In this document: positions 51,211-59,696 of the stretch, one piece after another
How the letters are laid out: every line of letters begins with the position of its first letter
Position numbering within the stretch: the stretch's first letter is position 1
Assembly: GCF_040365005.1 (NCBI RefSeq)
Contig: NZ_BAABWV010000001.1
Location: 248,001-312,000 of the forward strand
Reading direction: 5' to 3'
From: Antarcticimicrobium sp040365005
GTDB taxonomy: Bacteria; Pseudomonadota; Alphaproteobacteria; Rhodobacterales; Rhodobacteraceae
Length of the DNA: 64,000 nucleotides
Position numbers and translations under genes: made by a program
The notes under the pieces: generated by a model
The model's input: the letters and a program-made list of their open reading frames with translations, nothing else
Database searches by the model: none
What the model was told of the DNA's origin: nothing

Positions 51211-52206
51211 ATGCGATACTCCCTGCTCGACCTCGCCCCGATCCCCGAGGGTTCGGACGCCGCTCAAGCGATGCGCAATTCCGTCGCGCTGGCCCGCGCG
51301 GCCGAGGCGCTCGGCTTTCACCGTTACTGGCTGGCGGAACATCACAACATGCCCGGCATCGCCTCGTCGGCAACCGCGGTGATGATCGGTCATATCGCCA
51401 GCGCGACCCGCAGCATGCGGATCGGCGCCGGTGGCATCATGCTGCCCAACCACGCGCCGCTGGTGATCGCCGAGCAGTTCGGCACGCTGGCCACCATCCA
51501 CGGCGACCGCATCGACCTGGGCCTTGGACGCGCGCCGGGAACCGACATGGCGACCGCCCGCGCGCTGCGCCGCAACATGGCGGCACAGGATACCTTTCCG
51601 CAGGACGTGACCGAGCTGATGGCCTATCTGGACGATCCTGAACCGGACCAGCGCCTGCACGCGATCCCGGGCGAAGGCACCAAGGTGCCGGTCTGGATTC
51701 TCGGCTCGTCGCTTTATGGCGCGCAACTGGCTGCGCACCTGGGGCTGCCTTACGCCTTTGCCTCGCATTTCGCGCCCGATGCCCTGGGCCAGGCGGTCGA
51801 GGTTTACCGGCGCGGGTTCCAGCGGTCCAAGACGCTAGAGAAACCCTATTTCATGATGGCGATGAACATCTTTGCCGCCGATGACGCGAAAGAAGCAGTG
51901 CGCCTGAAAACCTCTATGCAACAGTCATTTATCCGGCTTAGTTCAGGTAAAGCCGGAAGGCTTCCGGCGCCGGTGGACCGGATCGAGGACGTCGCCGATC
52001 CGCGCTGGATCGCGGCAGTGAACGATGCGCTGTCGGTCAGTGCCACCGGCACGACCCAGATGGTACGGGACCAGACCAAGGCGCTGATAGACCGCTACCA
52101 ACCGGACGAGGTGATGATCTCGGGGCAGATCCACGACCCGGCGGCGCGCATCCGCTCGTTCGAAATCGCCGCCGAGGTGATGGCCGGCCTGGTCCTGGAC
52201 AACTGA
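51211..52206 (+). CDS. LLM class flavin-dependent oxidoreductase
   Basis: The 331-residue protein belongs to the luciferase-like monooxygenase superfamily, MsnO8-type subgroup. Signs are the start YSLLDLAPIPEGSDA, HRYWLAEHHNMPGIASSATAVMIGHIA, the GAGGIMLPNHAPLVIAEQFGTLATIHGDRIDLGLGRAPG stretch near residues 70-110, and PVWILGSSLYGAQLAAHLGLPYAFASHF. It uses reduced flavin for oxidation of an aliphatic substrate; many such proteins are of unknown function. The start at 51211 follows AAGGACAG. It has its own unit 36 bases after the protease gene. Confidence 0.9.
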   Translation: MRYSLLDLAPIPEGSDAAQAMRNSVALARAAEALGFHRYWLAEHHNMPGIASSATAVMIGHIASATRSMRIGAGGIMLPNHAPLVIAEQFGTLATIHGDRIDLGLGRAPGTDMATARALRRNMAAQDTFPQDVTELMAYLDDPEPDQRLHAIPGEGTKVPVWILGSSLYGAQLAAHLGLPYAFASHFAPDALGQAVEVYRRGFQRSKTLEKPYFMMAMNIFAADDAKEAVRLKTSMQQSFIRLSSGKAGRLPAPVDRIEDVADPRWIAAVNDALSVSATGTTQMVRDQTKALIDRYQPDEVMISGQIHDPAARIRSFEIAAEVMAGLVLDN

Positions 52207-52383
52207 CCTTCGCGGTCTACACCTGACGTGGGAACGGCTGGCCGGCCAACCGCTTGCCCACCCTTTCCCGAACCGCCTAGCGGGTTCCTTGCGGGCATTT
52301 CCCGCATCGCGCCAAGAATAGCAACGGGGCCGAGGTCTTGCCGCAACTAAATCGTCATGGCGGTAAACCAGGGCGGATGGACA

Positions 52384-53241
52384 TCATGCCTTGGCCTCCT
52401 TGGTAGCCGGTTTGCGCGCAAAGAGGCGTTTGTAGGCTTTGGGCGTAAAGGCAAATCCGATCTGGCTGCGCAGGGTCGGTTTCATGTCATCGTGGACGCC
52501 CAATGGGCCATCGCATGGGCCGGGCAGGTAATAGGTACCGAACATCCGGTCAAAGAGGCAGAAGATCTCGGCGAAATTCTTGTCAAACGCCTTTTCTTCG
52601 GCCGAGTGGTGCCAGCGATGCATGGCTGGGGACACGATGAACTTGCCCAGCTTGCCATAGGTCCAGGGCAGGTTGGCATGGATGAAGAACCCGTATTGCC
52701 CGCGCATCATCGAGTTGAACAAAAGCGCCCAGACAGGGAACCCCATGACCAGCATCGCCGTGCCGGCAATCCCGTGGACGGTCAGCAGGTTAAAAGGGTG
52801 CCAGCGGGCCGAGGTCAGCCATGTCACTTCGGTGTCCGAGTGATGCACAGCATGGGCGGGCCACAGGATGGGCGTATGCTCGAAACGGTGGCGCCAATAG
52901 CCTACGAAATCACCGAAAAAGACCGCAAAGAACAGCACCAACGGCACTGGCAGGGCCTCCCAATGTGCCGATTTGAACAGGTACAGCCCGTGTTCGTGAA
53001 TCCATCCGTGCAGAAACGTCAACACGATTGAGATCAGCGGCACAGATACCGCGGCGTTGAACAGTAAGATTTTCAACGACAGTCCGGTTTCCTGCTTGGC
53101 CTGTTTCAAGTCGGACAGCCAGTGTTCCCGCCGGAAATGGATCTGGAGGATCAGGAAAACGATTGCCGGAATGATCAGGAATCGCAACGCCGCGTACATG
53201 TTCATGGCGCTGTCGATCAGCAATTGGAATAGTGTTTCCAT
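52384..53241 (-). CDS. Sterol desaturase / fatty acid hydroxylase family protein
   Basis: The 285-residue membrane protein has about four to six hydrophobic segments and the histidine clusters of the non-haem diiron hydroxylase superfamily: GYWRHRFEH near residue 117, HAVHHSDTE near 134 and MHRWHHSAEE near 213. These bind two irons that hydroxylate or desaturate lipids. Possible substrates include fatty acids, sterol-like lipids, ornithine lipids and carotenoids. I chose METLFQLLI at 53241; a start 33 codons earlier has no membrane-protein character. It converges with the LLM gene; the 177 bases between hold no gene. Confidence 0.88.
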   Translation of the reverse strand: METLFQLLIDSAMNMYAALRFLIIPAIVFLILQIHFRREHWLSDLKQAKQETGLSLKILLFNAAVSVPLISIVLTFLHGWIHEHGLYLFKSAHWEALPVPLVLFFAVFFGDFVGYWRHRFEHTPILWPAHAVHHSDTEVTWLTSARWHPFNLLTVHGIAGTAMLVMGFPVWALLFNSMMRGQYGFFIHANLPWTYGKLGKFIVSPAMHRWHHSAEEKAFDKNFAEIFCLFDRMFGTYYLPGPCDGPLGVHDDMKPTLRSQIGFAFTPKAYKRLFARKPATKEAKA

Positions 53242-53386
53242 CGGTCCGTGCCCCCATAGGTGCCGTGAGATTTTCCCAGAATGATCACAAGAAATTGGGG
53301 CGCCAACATGGCGGCCCCCGGGCAAGTTTCGAACAGGCATGGCGGCAATGGCCGTGCCGCGGTGGGTGGATGTGACCGCGGCGTCG

Positions 53387-53929
53387 CTACCCCGCCAGCG
53401 CCTTGCCCAGACGTGGCAGCCGCGCCTTTTTCATCAGGGCGCGGATGTCCCAGCCGCCGCCGGCCATCGCGTTGGCCTGGACCAACACCCGGGCGCCGAC
53501 ATCGGTCAGCCCCTTGGGGTCTTTGAGCCACAAATCGTACAAAAGCCCGTCCGGCTCCAACCGATCCAGCCCCTCTTCGGCGAGGATGTTCCTGGGAAAG
53601 TCCCGGCGGTTCACCGTCACGATCGCGTCGGCCGAACCCGCCACGGCCACCGCCAGCACGTGCAGGTCGGCCGGGTCGGGCAGCCAGAGCCGCGCCTCGA
53701 TCCCGGGCGCGGCGGGCAGTTCGGCCTGCGGCCAGCCGGCTCTCATAAGCGCGATCTCGCCCCGCGCCTGGTCCTCGCCGGTCGGCCCCAGCTTGCGCGC
53801 GGCGCGGGCCCATTCCTCGAGGATGCGGGCCGACCACAGCGGGGTGAAATGGCCCAGCCGCGCCGCGCCCAGCAGCATCTCGCGCATCACCGTGGGGTAG
53901 AGCACGCAGGTGTCGAGGACGAGTTTCAC
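53387..53929 (-). CDS. PIN domain-containing protein
   Basis: The 180-residue protein starts with GTG at 53929, which overlaps the stop of the rRNA methyltransferase (GTGA). The PIN nuclease pattern is present: LVLDTCVLYP with first Asp at residue 5, ILEEWARAARKLG with acidic Glu near 38, and DLHVLAVAVAGSADAIVTVNRRDFP with Asp pairs near 90-107. PIN proteins cut RNA, many as VapC toxins. No antitoxin gene lies next to it; instead it is coupled to an rRNA methyltransferase, which suggests RNA processing rather than a toxin role. Its length exceeds VapC (about 130 residues). Confidence 0.85.
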   Translation of the reverse strand: MKLVLDTCVLYPTVMREMLLGAARLGHFTPLWSARILEEWARAARKLGPTGEDQARGEIALMRAGWPQAELPAAPGIEARLWLPDPADLHVLAVAVAGSADAIVTVNRRDFPRNILAEEGLDRLEPDGLLYDLWLKDPKGLTDVGARVLVQANAMAGGGWDIRALMKKARLPRLGKALAG

Positions 53930-55137
53930 AGCCGGTAGAACAGCGCCTTGAGATAGCCGGTCTCGGCCAGTTGCGGCAGTTGCGGATGATCCGGCCCGGC
54001 AAAGCCGGTGCGCAGCAATTGCCCGGCGCGCCCGGCCTTGCCTATGCCACGGGTACAGGCGGCACGGAAGTTGGCCAGATCGGCGGCGTGCGAGCAGGAG
54101 CACAGGCCCAGATAACCGCCCGGCACCACCAGCGGCGCGGCCATGCGCGCGATGCGCTCATAGGCGCGCAGCCCGGCGTCGAGCGCCTTTTTCGATGGCG
54201 CGAAGGCGGGCGGATCGCAGATCACCACGTCGAACTGCGCTCCCTCTTCGGCCAGCGCCGCGAGGGTGTCAAAGGCATCGCCCTGCCGGGTCTCGAACCG
54301 GTCGGACAGGTTTGAGGCCGCCGCTCCCTGGGCCGCCAGCTCCAGCGCCGGGGCAGAACCATCGACGGCCAGCGCGTGATCGGCCCCGCCCGCCAGCATG
54401 GCCAGCGCGAACCCGCCCACGTGGGAAAACACGTCGAGCACCCGCGTCCCCGGCCCGGCCAGCCGGGCCGCAAAGGCGTGGTTGGGGCGCTGGTCATAGA
54501 ACAGCCCGGTTTTCTGCCCGCCGGTCAGATCGGCCATGTAGGTGGCCCCGGACATCGGCACCGGCAGCGGCGCCGAGGGCGCCGTGCCCGCCAGCACCGC
54601 GCTTTCATCGTCCAGCCCCTCGAGCGCGCGGGTGCGCCCGGCGGCGTTCTTGAGCACGGTGGTCACGCCGGTGACCTCGACCAGCGCGGCGGTCAGATCG
54701 TCGAGCCGCGCCTCGGCCCAAGCGGCGTTGGGCTGAACCACGACGGTATCGCCGAAGCGGTCGATCACCAGCCCGGGCAGACCGTCGCCCTCGGCATGGA
54801 CCAGCCGGTAGAACGGCGCGTCGTACAGCCGGTCGCGCAGCGCCAGCGCATGGGCAAGACGCCTGGCGAACCAGTCCCGGTCGATGTGCGCGTTCGGGTC
54901 GCGGTCGAGCATCCGGCAGATGATGCGCGAGGCCGGGTTCACCGCCACCACCCCCATCGGTGTGCGGGCGCTGTCCTCCAGCACCGCAAGGGCACCGGGT
55001 TTGAGTGCCTTGGTGCGTCGGTCGGTCACAAGCTCGTTGGCATAAACCCAGGGAAAGCCGTGGCGGATGGCGCGGGCGTTGGCCTTGGGCATCAAGCGGA
55101 CGCGGGGCAGGTCGGGGTTGGGATCAGGCGTTGTCAT
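53926..55137 (-). CDS. Class I SAM-dependent rRNA methyltransferase, RlmI-like
   Basis: A 403-residue methyltransferase with an N-terminal PUA-like domain (RVRLMPKANARAIRHGFPWVYANEL) and the catalytic domain with TRVLDVFSHVGGFALAMLAGGADH near residues 225-250 and FDVVICDPPAFAPSKKAL, where CDPPAFA matches the DPP(A/S)F signature of the cytosine-5 rRNA methyltransferase RlmI (23S C1962). Most likely it methylates rRNA. A PIN protein is coupled downstream. Upstream lie two copies of a palindromic repeat in the 295-base gap. Confidence 0.9.
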   Translation of the reverse strand: MTTPDPNPDLPRVRLMPKANARAIRHGFPWVYANELVTDRRTKALKPGALAVLEDSARTPMGVVAVNPASRIICRMLDRDPNAHIDRDWFARRLAHALALRDRLYDAPFYRLVHAEGDGLPGLVIDRFGDTVVVQPNAAWAEARLDDLTAALVEVTGVTTVLKNAAGRTRALEGLDDESAVLAGTAPSAPLPVPMSGATYMADLTGGQKTGLFYDQRPNHAFAARLAGPGTRVLDVFSHVGGFALAMLAGGADHALAVDGSAPALELAAQGAAASNLSDRFETRQGDAFDTLAALAEEGAQFDVVICDPPAFAPSKKALDAGLRAYERIARMAAPLVVPGGYLGLCSCSHAADLANFRAACTRGIGKAGRAGQLLRTGFAGPDHPQLPQLAETGYLKALFYRL

Positions 55138-55204
55138 GGCGTCCTCTTAGGGGCAACGGCGGGCCTTGGGAAGGGGAAGTGCGCCTCGCCGCCCGCGTGG
55201 GTAA

Positions 55205-55277
55205 CTGTCATCCCCACGCCAGCGGGGATCCATGGGCCAGCACATTGGGGAGGTCCCCGCCTTCGCGGGGATGACAG
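55205..55277. repeat. Dispersed palindromic repeat, copy 2 of 3
   Basis: A 73-bp copy of the element at 10135-10211, with outer arms CTGTCATCCCC and GGGGATGACAG. It lies 43 bases before copy 3 in tandem orientation in the gap upstream of the RlmI-like gene. Confidence 0.8.
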
Positions 55278-55320
55278 CGGTGGAGCCCGGCTTCACCCTC
55301 GCAATCACGCGTTACGGTCA

Positions 55321-55391
55321 CTGTCATCCCCGCGCAGGCGGGGATCTTCAGCGTCCTGTTCGGGAGGTCCCCGCTTTCGCAGGAATGACAG
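55321..55391. repeat. Dispersed palindromic repeat, copy 3 of 3
   Basis: A 71-bp copy with arms CTGTCATCCCCGC and GC-AGGAATGACAG; the right arm has one A in place of a G relative to copy 1. Its centre differs from the other copies, so the ends and the GAGGTCCCCG stretch are the conserved parts. Together with copy 2 it fills most of the 295 bases between the RlmI-like start and the stop of the next minus-strand gene. Confidence 0.8.
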
Positions 55392-55432
55392 CCTTGCCCG
55401 CGCCCAGCGTTGCGTAGAGGTCCGGACGCCGG

Positions 55433-55705
55433 TCAGTCGCGCGGGCGCGCGCGCCAGCCGCCGCGCCGGCGCGGACGGCCCGCCTGCGCCAGGCCATCGG
55501 TCAGAACCTGTGTCATCGGGTGGTCCGGAGCCGCCGACCCGTAGCGGTCGAGCAACAGGCGCAGTGCCGCGCTGCTGTCCTCTCCCTCCGGCAGGCTGAG
55601 CGCCCAGTCGAGAAAGATGCTGCGGCATTCCGGGGCGGTGATCCCCTCGATGCGATAGGCCTCGCGGACCAGCCCCTTGCGGTCGATCTCAAGATCCCCT
55701 TTCAT
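55433..55705 (-). CDS. Hypothetical protein overlapping glnE
   Basis: I do not recognise this protein. The 90-residue product starts at 55705 (MKGDLEIDRKGLVREAYRIE), inside the 3' end of glnE by 17 bases, with a coupled start, and reads through a helical region (CRSIFLDWALSLPEGEDSSAALRLLLDRYG) to a basic tail RPRRRGGWRARPRD. A conserved place behind glnE and the clear codon bias support a real gene. No domain or signal peptide is evident. A role together with GlnE cannot be excluded but has no evidence. Confidence 0.6.
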   Translation of the reverse strand: MKGDLEIDRKGLVREAYRIEGITAPECRSIFLDWALSLPEGEDSSAALRLLLDRYGSAAPDHPMTQVLTDGLAQAGRPRRRGGWRARPRD

Positions 55706-58496
55706 CGGCTCCCTCCCGGATGAGCGCGGCATCGATCAGCGCCGCCGCCTCGGCATAGCGCGCCTCCAGCGCGGCGCGCAAGCTGTCCGTACTGTCCTGT
55801 CCCGTCGCGCGGCAGAGAAAGGCCGCGCCGCCCTCGCCCAGCCCGTCCTCGCCGATGCCGCTGGCCGAGATCAACCGCGCCGCCGTCTGCACTGCCCAAT
55901 AGAGGTCATAGGCGGCGCCCAGGGCCTCGGCCTCCCGCGCGGTGAGCCAGCCACAGGCGTGACCGCCGGTCAGCCCGCTGGCCACGTCGCGCTCTGCCCC
56001 GCCCGACAGCAGGGTGCCAGCCTGAGCAACCAGCTCGATATCCAGCAGCCGCCCCGGCCCGGTCTTGGCATCCCAGACCCCCGTCGGTGTCTTGGCCGCG
56101 GCGATGCGCGCGCGCATCTGGGCCACCTCGGCCAGCACGGCGGCACGGTCTCGGGGCTGGGCCAGGATCTCTTGCCGGAACGCCTCGATATCGGCGCCGA
56201 GATCGGGATCGCCCGCCACCACCCGCGCGCGGGTCAGCGCCAGGTGTTCCCAAGTCCAGGCCTCGTTGCGCTGGTAATTGGTGAAACTGGCCCAGCTTGT
56301 CGCCACCGGCCCCTGCGTGCCCGAGGGGCGCAGCCGCATGTCGACCTCGTAAAGCCGCCCCTCGGCCATCGGCGCGCTGAGCGCGGTGATCAGCGCCTGG
56401 GTCAGCCGCGCGTAATAGGGGCGCACCGCCAGCGGACGCGGCCCGTCAGAGCCCTCGGCCTCCTGCGGATCATAGATCACGATCACGTCGAGATCCGAAC
56501 TGGCGTTGAGCCGCCCTGCCCCGAGCGAGCCCATGCCCAGCACTGCCGCACCGCGCCCCGGCGGCGGCCCGTGCTTGCGCGCGAACTGGGCGATGACCAC
56601 CGGCGTGATGGCAAACAGCACCGCCCCGGCCAGATCGGCATAGTGTCGCCCGGCGGTCTCGGGGTCGATCAGCCCGCGCAGCAGGTGCACGCCGATGCGG
56701 AAATGCGATTCCTTCATCCAGCGCCGGGCGCTGTCCAGCTGCCGCTCGTAGTCGTCCTCTGACGCCAGCAGCGCGGTCAATTCCTCGCGCAGCGCCGCCT
56801 CGCCCGGCCAGTCGGCGAAGAAATCGCCGCCGATCACTGCGTCGAACACGCCCGCGTTGCGCGACAGGTGGCTGGCCAGCGCATGCGAGGTGCCGGCGAT
56901 ATCGACCAGCAGGTCGATGAGCTGCGGGTTGGCGTCGAACAGCGAGAACAACTGCACCCCCGCCGGCAGCCCCGACAGGAAGCCGTCCAGCGCCAGCAGC
57001 GCCTCGTCCGGTTTCGCGGTCCGCGCAAGGCGGCACAGGATCTCGGGCTTGAGCCGCTCGAAGATATGCTGTGCGCGCTCCGACCGCAGCGCCGGATAGC
57101 CGTGCCAGCGCGCCAGAACCGAGGCATCGAACTGCGCCTCGACAGGGGGCGCGTCGGAGGTGGTGCCGGGGGCGACGTCGGGGGCGAAAAACGCCTCGGT
57201 CCTCTGGTGCACCTCGTCCAGGCGGCGGGCCAGATCGGCGGTGAGCGCAGCGCTGTCCATGCCCATCAGGCAGGCGACGCGCGCGATGCCGTCCTCGGTG
57301 TTGGGCACCCTGTGGGTCTGGGCGTCGTGGACCATCTGGATCCGGTGCTCCACCTCGCGGTGGGCGCGGTAATGGGCCGAGAGGGTGTCGGCCAAGTCCT
57401 GCGGGATCCAGTCCTTGCGCGCCAGCGCCGCCAGCCCCTCGACCGTGCCGCGCAGGCGCAGCTCGGGATCGCGGCCGCCGGCGATGAGCTGCTGGGTCTG
57501 GGTAAAGAACTCGATCTCGCGGATGCCGCCCCGCCCCAGTTTCATGTCGTGGCCCGGCACGGTGATGCGCCCGCCGGTGCCCTTGTTCTCGCGGATGCGC
57601 AGGCGCATGTCGTGGGCGTCCTGGATCGCGGCGAAATCCAGGTGCTTGCGCCAGACGAAGGGGCGCAGGGTCTGCAGGAACCGCGCGCCGGCCTCGAGGT
57701 CGCCGGCGCAGGGGCGCGCCTTGATATAGGCGGCGCGCTCCCAGGTGCGGCCGAGGCTTTCGTAATACGTCTCGGCGGCGGCCATCGAGATGCAGACCGG
57801 CGTCACCGAGGGATCGGGGCGCAGCCGCAGGTCGGTGCGAAAGACATAGCCGTCGCCGGTCTTGTCCGACAGCGCCGACGCCATGTTGCGGGTGGCGCGC
57901 ACCAGCGCATGGCGCGCCTCCTGGTAGGTATCGGGATCATAGCGGGTTTCATCGAACAGGCAGATCAGGTCGATGTCCGAGCTGTAGTTCAGCTCATGCG
58001 CGCCCATCTTGCCCATTGCCAGCACGGTCAGCCCGGCGGCGGTCTCAATGTCATCCGCGGTCATGCCCGGCAGCTTGTTGCGACGGATCAGGGTAGCGAT
58101 CTCGGATTTCAGCGCCAGGTCACAGGCCAGCCCGGCGAAATCGGTCAACAGCCCGGTCACCCGCTCCAACGGCCAGGCGCCCGAGAGATCGGCCAGCGCA
58201 GTGATCAGCGCGACCCGCCGCTTGGCTTGGCGCAACCCGGGTTTGATCTGGTCCGGGGGCAGCGCGCGGCAGCTGTCCAACAGCCCGGCGACGGCGGCGT
58301 CGGGATCGTGCAGCGCGCCCTCCAACCAGTCGGCTTCACGCTCGATCAGCCCCTTGAGATAGGGGCTGGAGCCGCCCGCCCCGGCGATCAGGTCGGACAT
58401 CTCGCCACGGACCTGTGGCAGGGCGGCGCGGGTTTCCTCGCCCAGTGCGGGATCGAAGGCGCGCGGCAGGCGCGCGATTTGCAATGCGTTGCTCAT
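55689..58496 (-). CDS. glnE: Bifunctional glutamine-synthetase adenylyltransferase/deadenylase
   Basis: The 935-residue protein has the two nucleotidyltransferase domains of GlnE: the N-terminal one with AMGKMGAHELNYSSDIDLICLFD near residue 160, which removes AMP, and the C-terminal one with GMGSLGAGRLNASSDLDVIVIYD near 650, which adds it. Helical PII-binding regions separate and follow these. It sets the activity of glutamine synthetase in response to nitrogen. The start MSNALQIARLP at 58496 fits family length; a 1119-codon frame extends upstream into the next gene's divergent region and was dropped. Confidence 0.96.
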   Translation of the reverse strand: MSNALQIARLPRAFDPALGEETRAALPQVRGEMSDLIAGAGGSSPYLKGLIEREADWLEGALHDPDAAVAGLLDSCRALPPDQIKPGLRQAKRRVALITALADLSGAWPLERVTGLLTDFAGLACDLALKSEIATLIRRNKLPGMTADDIETAAGLTVLAMGKMGAHELNYSSDIDLICLFDETRYDPDTYQEARHALVRATRNMASALSDKTGDGYVFRTDLRLRPDPSVTPVCISMAAAETYYESLGRTWERAAYIKARPCAGDLEAGARFLQTLRPFVWRKHLDFAAIQDAHDMRLRIRENKGTGGRITVPGHDMKLGRGGIREIEFFTQTQQLIAGGRDPELRLRGTVEGLAALARKDWIPQDLADTLSAHYRAHREVEHRIQMVHDAQTHRVPNTEDGIARVACLMGMDSAALTADLARRLDEVHQRTEAFFAPDVAPGTTSDAPPVEAQFDASVLARWHGYPALRSERAQHIFERLKPEILCRLARTAKPDEALLALDGFLSGLPAGVQLFSLFDANPQLIDLLVDIAGTSHALASHLSRNAGVFDAVIGGDFFADWPGEAALREELTALLASEDDYERQLDSARRWMKESHFRIGVHLLRGLIDPETAGRHYADLAGAVLFAITPVVIAQFARKHGPPPGRGAAVLGMGSLGAGRLNASSDLDVIVIYDPQEAEGSDGPRPLAVRPYYARLTQALITALSAPMAEGRLYEVDMRLRPSGTQGPVATSWASFTNYQRNEAWTWEHLALTRARVVAGDPDLGADIEAFRQEILAQPRDRAAVLAEVAQMRARIAAAKTPTGVWDAKTGPGRLLDIELVAQAGTLLSGGAERDVASGLTGGHACGWLTAREAEALGAAYDLYWAVQTAARLISASGIGEDGLGEGGAAFLCRATGQDSTDSLRAALEARYAEAAALIDAALIREGADERGS

Positions 58497-58580
58497 GGCC
58501 GCAGGTTGCGTCTGCCGCCCCCCGGCGTCAATGCGGCAAAGGCTTGAATTTCCCCCGAACGCGCAGCAATCCTGCATCCC

Positions 58581-59054
58581 ATGAGCAAGAGCATGAAACG
58601 CGTCCGTGCCGCCCTCGAGGCCGCCGGGCTTGACCCGCAGATCCGCGAAACCGACCTGGCCCGGACCGCCGGAGATGCCGCGACGGCGATTGGCTGCACG
58701 GTGGACCAGATCGCCAAGTCGATCATCTTTCGCGGCGAGACCAGCGGCGCCGCGATCCTGTTCCTGACCGCCGGCGGCAACCGGGTGGACGCCGCCCGCG
58801 CCGCCGAGGTGGCGGGCGAGCCGCTGGGCAAGGCGGATGCGGCGCTGGTGCGGGCGCAGACCGGCTTTGCCATCGGCGGCGTCGCCCCGGTGGGGCACCT
58901 GAACCCGATCCGCGCCTTCCTGGACCCCAGGTTGCAGGCGTTCGACGTGGTCTGGGCCGCCGCCGGGACGCCGCACCATGTCTTTCCCATCGCGCCGGCC
59001 GACCTGTTGCGCCTCACGGATGCGCAAGTTCATGATTTCGCTACACATTCCTGA
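58581..59054 (+). CDS. YbaK/EbsC family aminoacyl-tRNA deacylase
   Basis: The 157-residue protein matches the YbaK/ProX group: KRVRAALEAAGLDPQIRE at the N-terminus, CTVDQIAKSIIFRGE with the conserved Lys near residue 53, NRVDAARAAEVAGEPLGKADAALVRAQTGFAIGGVAPVGH near 75-114, and the C-terminal AAAGTPHHVFPIAPADLLRLT. It hydrolyses mischarged aminoacyl-tRNA, for instance Cys or Ala on tRNA-Pro. The divergent glnE start is 84 bases away. The first ATG is at 58581; MKRV four codons later is also possible. Confidence 0.92.
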   Translation: MSKSMKRVRAALEAAGLDPQIRETDLARTAGDAATAIGCTVDQIAKSIIFRGETSGAAILFLTAGGNRVDAARAAEVAGEPLGKADAALVRAQTGFAIGGVAPVGHLNPIRAFLDPRLQAFDVVWAAAGTPHHVFPIAPADLLRLTDAQVHDFATHS

Positions 59055-59116
59055 TTAATGTAAAAAACTTTCACATCCGCCCTTGCAAAGGGGCCGCCGG
59101 ACTCCGATCTATCTTT

Positions 59117-59135
59117 ATGTGAAAGGCATTCACAT
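59117..59135. promoter_or_regulatory. Operator-like inverted repeat ATGTGAA-N5-TTCACAT
   Basis: A perfect inverted repeat with 7-bp arms, ATGTGAA and TTCACAT, around AGGCA, lies 25 bases before the DUF2852 start, within the likely promoter or 5' leader. A third half-site, TTCACAT, occurs at 59070-59076. The regulator is unknown; the arms contain the GTGAA/TTCAC core seen for several repressor families. Confidence 0.5.
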
Positions 59136-59160
59136 CACATCTGACCTGGAGATACCGACA

Positions 59161-59628
59161 ATGACCACGCTTTCCGACCCGGCCCCGGCTGTTGCGCGCT
59201 TCAGCTGGCTTGCGCGGACCGAAGCCTGGCTTGACGACAGGGGCAAAGGCGCCTGGATCGCGGCCATGGTTCTTGGGTTCATCATCTTCTGGCCGATTGG
59301 CCTGGCCCTACTTGCCTACATGATCTGGAGCAAACGCATGTTCAGCCATTCCTGCCGCCACCGTCAGCACCGCCGCCATGGGCGCGGCACCTTCCGGCAC
59401 ATGGGCGCGATGACGCCCTCGGGCAACACCGCCTTTGACGCCTACAAGGACGAGACCCTGCGCCGCCTCGAACAGGAGCAGATCGAGTTCGAATCCTTCC
59501 TCGAACGGCTGCGCGAGGCCAAGGACAAGGCCGAGTTCGACCAGTTCATGCAGGACCGCGCCAAACGCGCCGCCGAAGAGACCCGCGACGCCGACGACCC
59601 GGACACCCCCAAGGGCGCCGAGGCCTGA
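59161..59628 (+). CDS. DUF2852 domain-containing membrane protein
   Basis: A 155-residue protein with one or two N-terminal hydrophobic stretches (GAWIAAMVLGFIIFWPIGLALLAYMIW, about residues 26-53), followed by a His- and Arg-rich region (SHSCRHRQHRRHGRG) and a C-terminal acidic coiled coil (ETLRRLEQEQIEFESFLERLREAKDKAEFDQFM). These are the characteristics of DUF2852. The ATG at 59161 follows GGAGATACCGACA. The His-rich cytosolic segment could bind metal. Function unknown; an operator-like palindrome upstream suggests regulated expression. Confidence 0.85.
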   Translation: MTTLSDPAPAVARFSWLARTEAWLDDRGKGAWIAAMVLGFIIFWPIGLALLAYMIWSKRMFSHSCRHRQHRRHGRGTFRHMGAMTPSGNTAFDAYKDETLRRLEQEQIEFESFLERLREAKDKAEFDQFMQDRAKRAAEETRDADDPDTPKGAEA

Positions 59629-59644
59629 GCCCGGACTGACCAAT

Positions 59645-59670
59645 GCGCCCCGGAGCCCGCTCCGGGGCGC
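59645..59670 (+). terminator. Strong hairpin after the DUF2852 gene
   Basis: GCGCCCCGGAG at 59645-59655 pairs with CTCCGGGGCGC at 59660-59670 (11 perfect pairs, loop CCCG), 17 bases after the stop. CTGTATGTG follows instead of a U tract, so it may terminate poorly and leave the RDD gene on the same transcript. Confidence 0.5.
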
Positions 59671-59696
59671 CTGTATGTGAACAGGAGACCCGCCGG

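Noticed and set aside
53387..53929. PIN protein as a VapC toxin of a toxin-antitoxin pair
   Set aside because: No antitoxin-like gene lies upstream or downstream, and the gene is translationally coupled to an rRNA methyltransferase.
55205..55391. The two tandem repeats as a CRISPR array
   Set aside because: Only two copies with 43 bases between, repeat units over 70 bp with internal hairpins, a third copy 45 kb away, and no cas genes.
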